The notes beneath the pieces were generated by a model. That model was not told where the DNA came from, made no database searches, and was given only the letters and a program-made list of their open reading frames with translations. Made by a program: the position numbers and the translations under genes. From Rhodoferax sp. (GTDB lineage Bacteria > Pseudomonadota > Gammaproteobacteria > Burkholderiales > Burkholderiaceae_C), in assembly GCA_021737905.1 (NCBI GenBank), contig JAIPDA010000027.1:1-14608 (forward strand): a DNA stretch of 14,608 nucleotides. Reading direction: 5' to 3'. The stretch's first letter is position 1, and each line of letters starts with the position of its first letter. This document shows, one piece after another, positions 13,785 through 14,608 of the stretch.

Positions 13785-14608
13785 ATGGAAGCAGAACGCA
13801 TCAACCTCATCAGCAACCAGCTTGAGGGCCTGAGCGCCCGGGTGCACGAACTCAGGGGGTATCTTTGACTACCCTGCCAAAGAACGTAAATTAAGCGAAG
13901 TCAACGCCGCCCTGGAAGACCCCAAGGTCTGGGACAACCCCAAGCGCGCGCAAGAGCTGGGCAAAGAAAAAAAATCCCTCGAAGACGTGGTGCTGGTGAT
14001 CGACCGGCTGAGCCAGGAACTGGCTGACAACACCGAGTTGTTTGCCATGAGCCGCGACGAAGACGACGAGGCCGGCATGATCGGCATCGAAGGCGAAGTC
14101 ACTGCGGTGGCCACCGAAGTCGAGAAGATGGAATTTCGCCGGATGTTCAACAACCCGGCCGACCCGCTCAATGCTTTCCTGGACATCCAAGCCGGCGCCG
14201 GCGGCACCGAGGCTTGCGACTGGGCCAGCATGCTGCTGCGCCAGTACCTGCGCTACGCCGAGCGCAAGGGTTTCAAAGCGCAGATCGAAGACGAGTCCGC
14301 GGGCGACACCGCCGGCATCAAGGGCGCGACCATCAAGATCGAAGGCGAATACGCTTTTGGCTTGTTGCGCACCGAAACCGGCGTGCACCGCCTGGTGCGC
14401 AAGTCACCGTTTGACTCTTCAGGCGGGCGCCACACCTCGTTTGCCTCGGTGTTTGTGTACCCTGAGATTGACGACTCGATTGAGATCGACATCAACCCTT
14501 CAGACGTGCGCACCGACACCTTCCGGGCCAGTGGCGCGGGCGGCCAGCACATCAACAAGACCGACTCGGCCGTGCGCCTGACGCACATCCCGACGGGTAT
14601 CGTGGTGC
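13785..14608 (+). CDS. prfB: peptide chain release factor 2, with programmed +1 frameshift (cut by window edge)
   Basis: RF2 reads UGA and UAA stop codons and releases the peptide at the ribosome. The gene starts at ATG 13785 with an AGGA Shine-Dalgarno (13773-13776). Codon 28 is an in-frame TGA at 13866-13868. Reading continues one base later, as join 13785-13865 and 13867-14608, giving DYPAKERKLSEVNAALEDPK and the full RF2 body. The stop-recognition tripeptide SPF is at residues 207-209 and the peptide-release motif GGQ at 252-254 (SGAGGQHINKTDSAVRLTH), both at normal RF2 positions. About 274 of the usual 365 or so residues are inside the window; the C-terminus lies beyond the right edge. 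A gene finder that ignores the frameshift would either drop the first 27 codons or call a pseudogene. lysS is the usual next gene in related bacteria, but it is not visible here. Confidence 0.97.
13853..13869 (+). promoter_or_regulatory. prfB: prfB programmed +1 ribosomal frameshift signal
   Basis: The sequence AGGGGGTATCTTTGAC contains every element of the classic RF2 recoding site. It has an internal Shine-Dalgarno (AGGGGG), a three-base spacer, the slippery CTT leucine codon at 13863-13865, the in-frame TGA at 13866-13868, and a following C that weakens termination. When RF2 is scarce the ribosome slips by one base at CTT-T and continues with GAC. When RF2 is plentiful it stops at TGA after 27 residues. 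This is direct translational autoregulation. Confidence 0.97.

Overview
The window is a GC-rich, densely packed chromosomal segment with fourteen gene calls. Two of them are cut by the window edges. Protein-level resemblance and gene order (folC - SPOR gene - cvpA - purF - metZ; murB/yajQ; an alpha/beta hydrolase followed by a prfB that carries the RF2 frameshift) point to a betaproteobacterium of the order Burkholderiales, most likely Comamonadaceae (Polaromonas/Rhodoferax-like). The placement rests on recognition, not on a database search.

Layout. From 1 to 4313 all genes lie on the minus strand and are transcribed leftwards: folC, a membrane-anchored SPOR-domain gene, cvpA, purF and the first 48 codons of metZ. 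They form a tight cluster for folate polyglutamylation, cell-envelope work, purine entry and methionine synthesis. From 4364 to 7378 genes are on the plus strand: a YffB/ArsC-like thioredoxin-fold gene, a secreted glycine-zipper protein closed by a clear intrinsic terminator, the small nucleoside phosphorylase ppnP, and argG. murB (minus) converges on argG, and yajQ (plus) diverges from murB. yajQ and plsY converge on a 197-bp gap filled with hairpin-forming repeats. plsY, an aldo/keto reductase and an acyl-CoA synthetase form a minus-strand row. The synthetase diverges, with only 28 bp between start codons, from an alpha/beta hydrolase, which is followed by prfB running off the right edge.

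The genes are mostly core metabolism: purines (purF, ppnP), arginine (argG), methionine (metZ), folate (folC), peptidoglycan (murB), phospholipid (plsY) and translation termination (prfB). I found no defence system, CRISPR array, prophage, insertion sequence, tRNA or rRNA. There is no gene-free stretch longer than about 200 bp.

I found no convincing undescribed system. The points most worth a second look are the hairpin repeats at 9037-9204, with compensatory stem changes and a 42-bp tandem period; the prfB autoregulatory frameshift (known biology, but easily mis-annotated); candidate very short or leaderless transcripts at murB, folC and the hydrolase; and the unusual neighbourhood at the folC/yffB junction.
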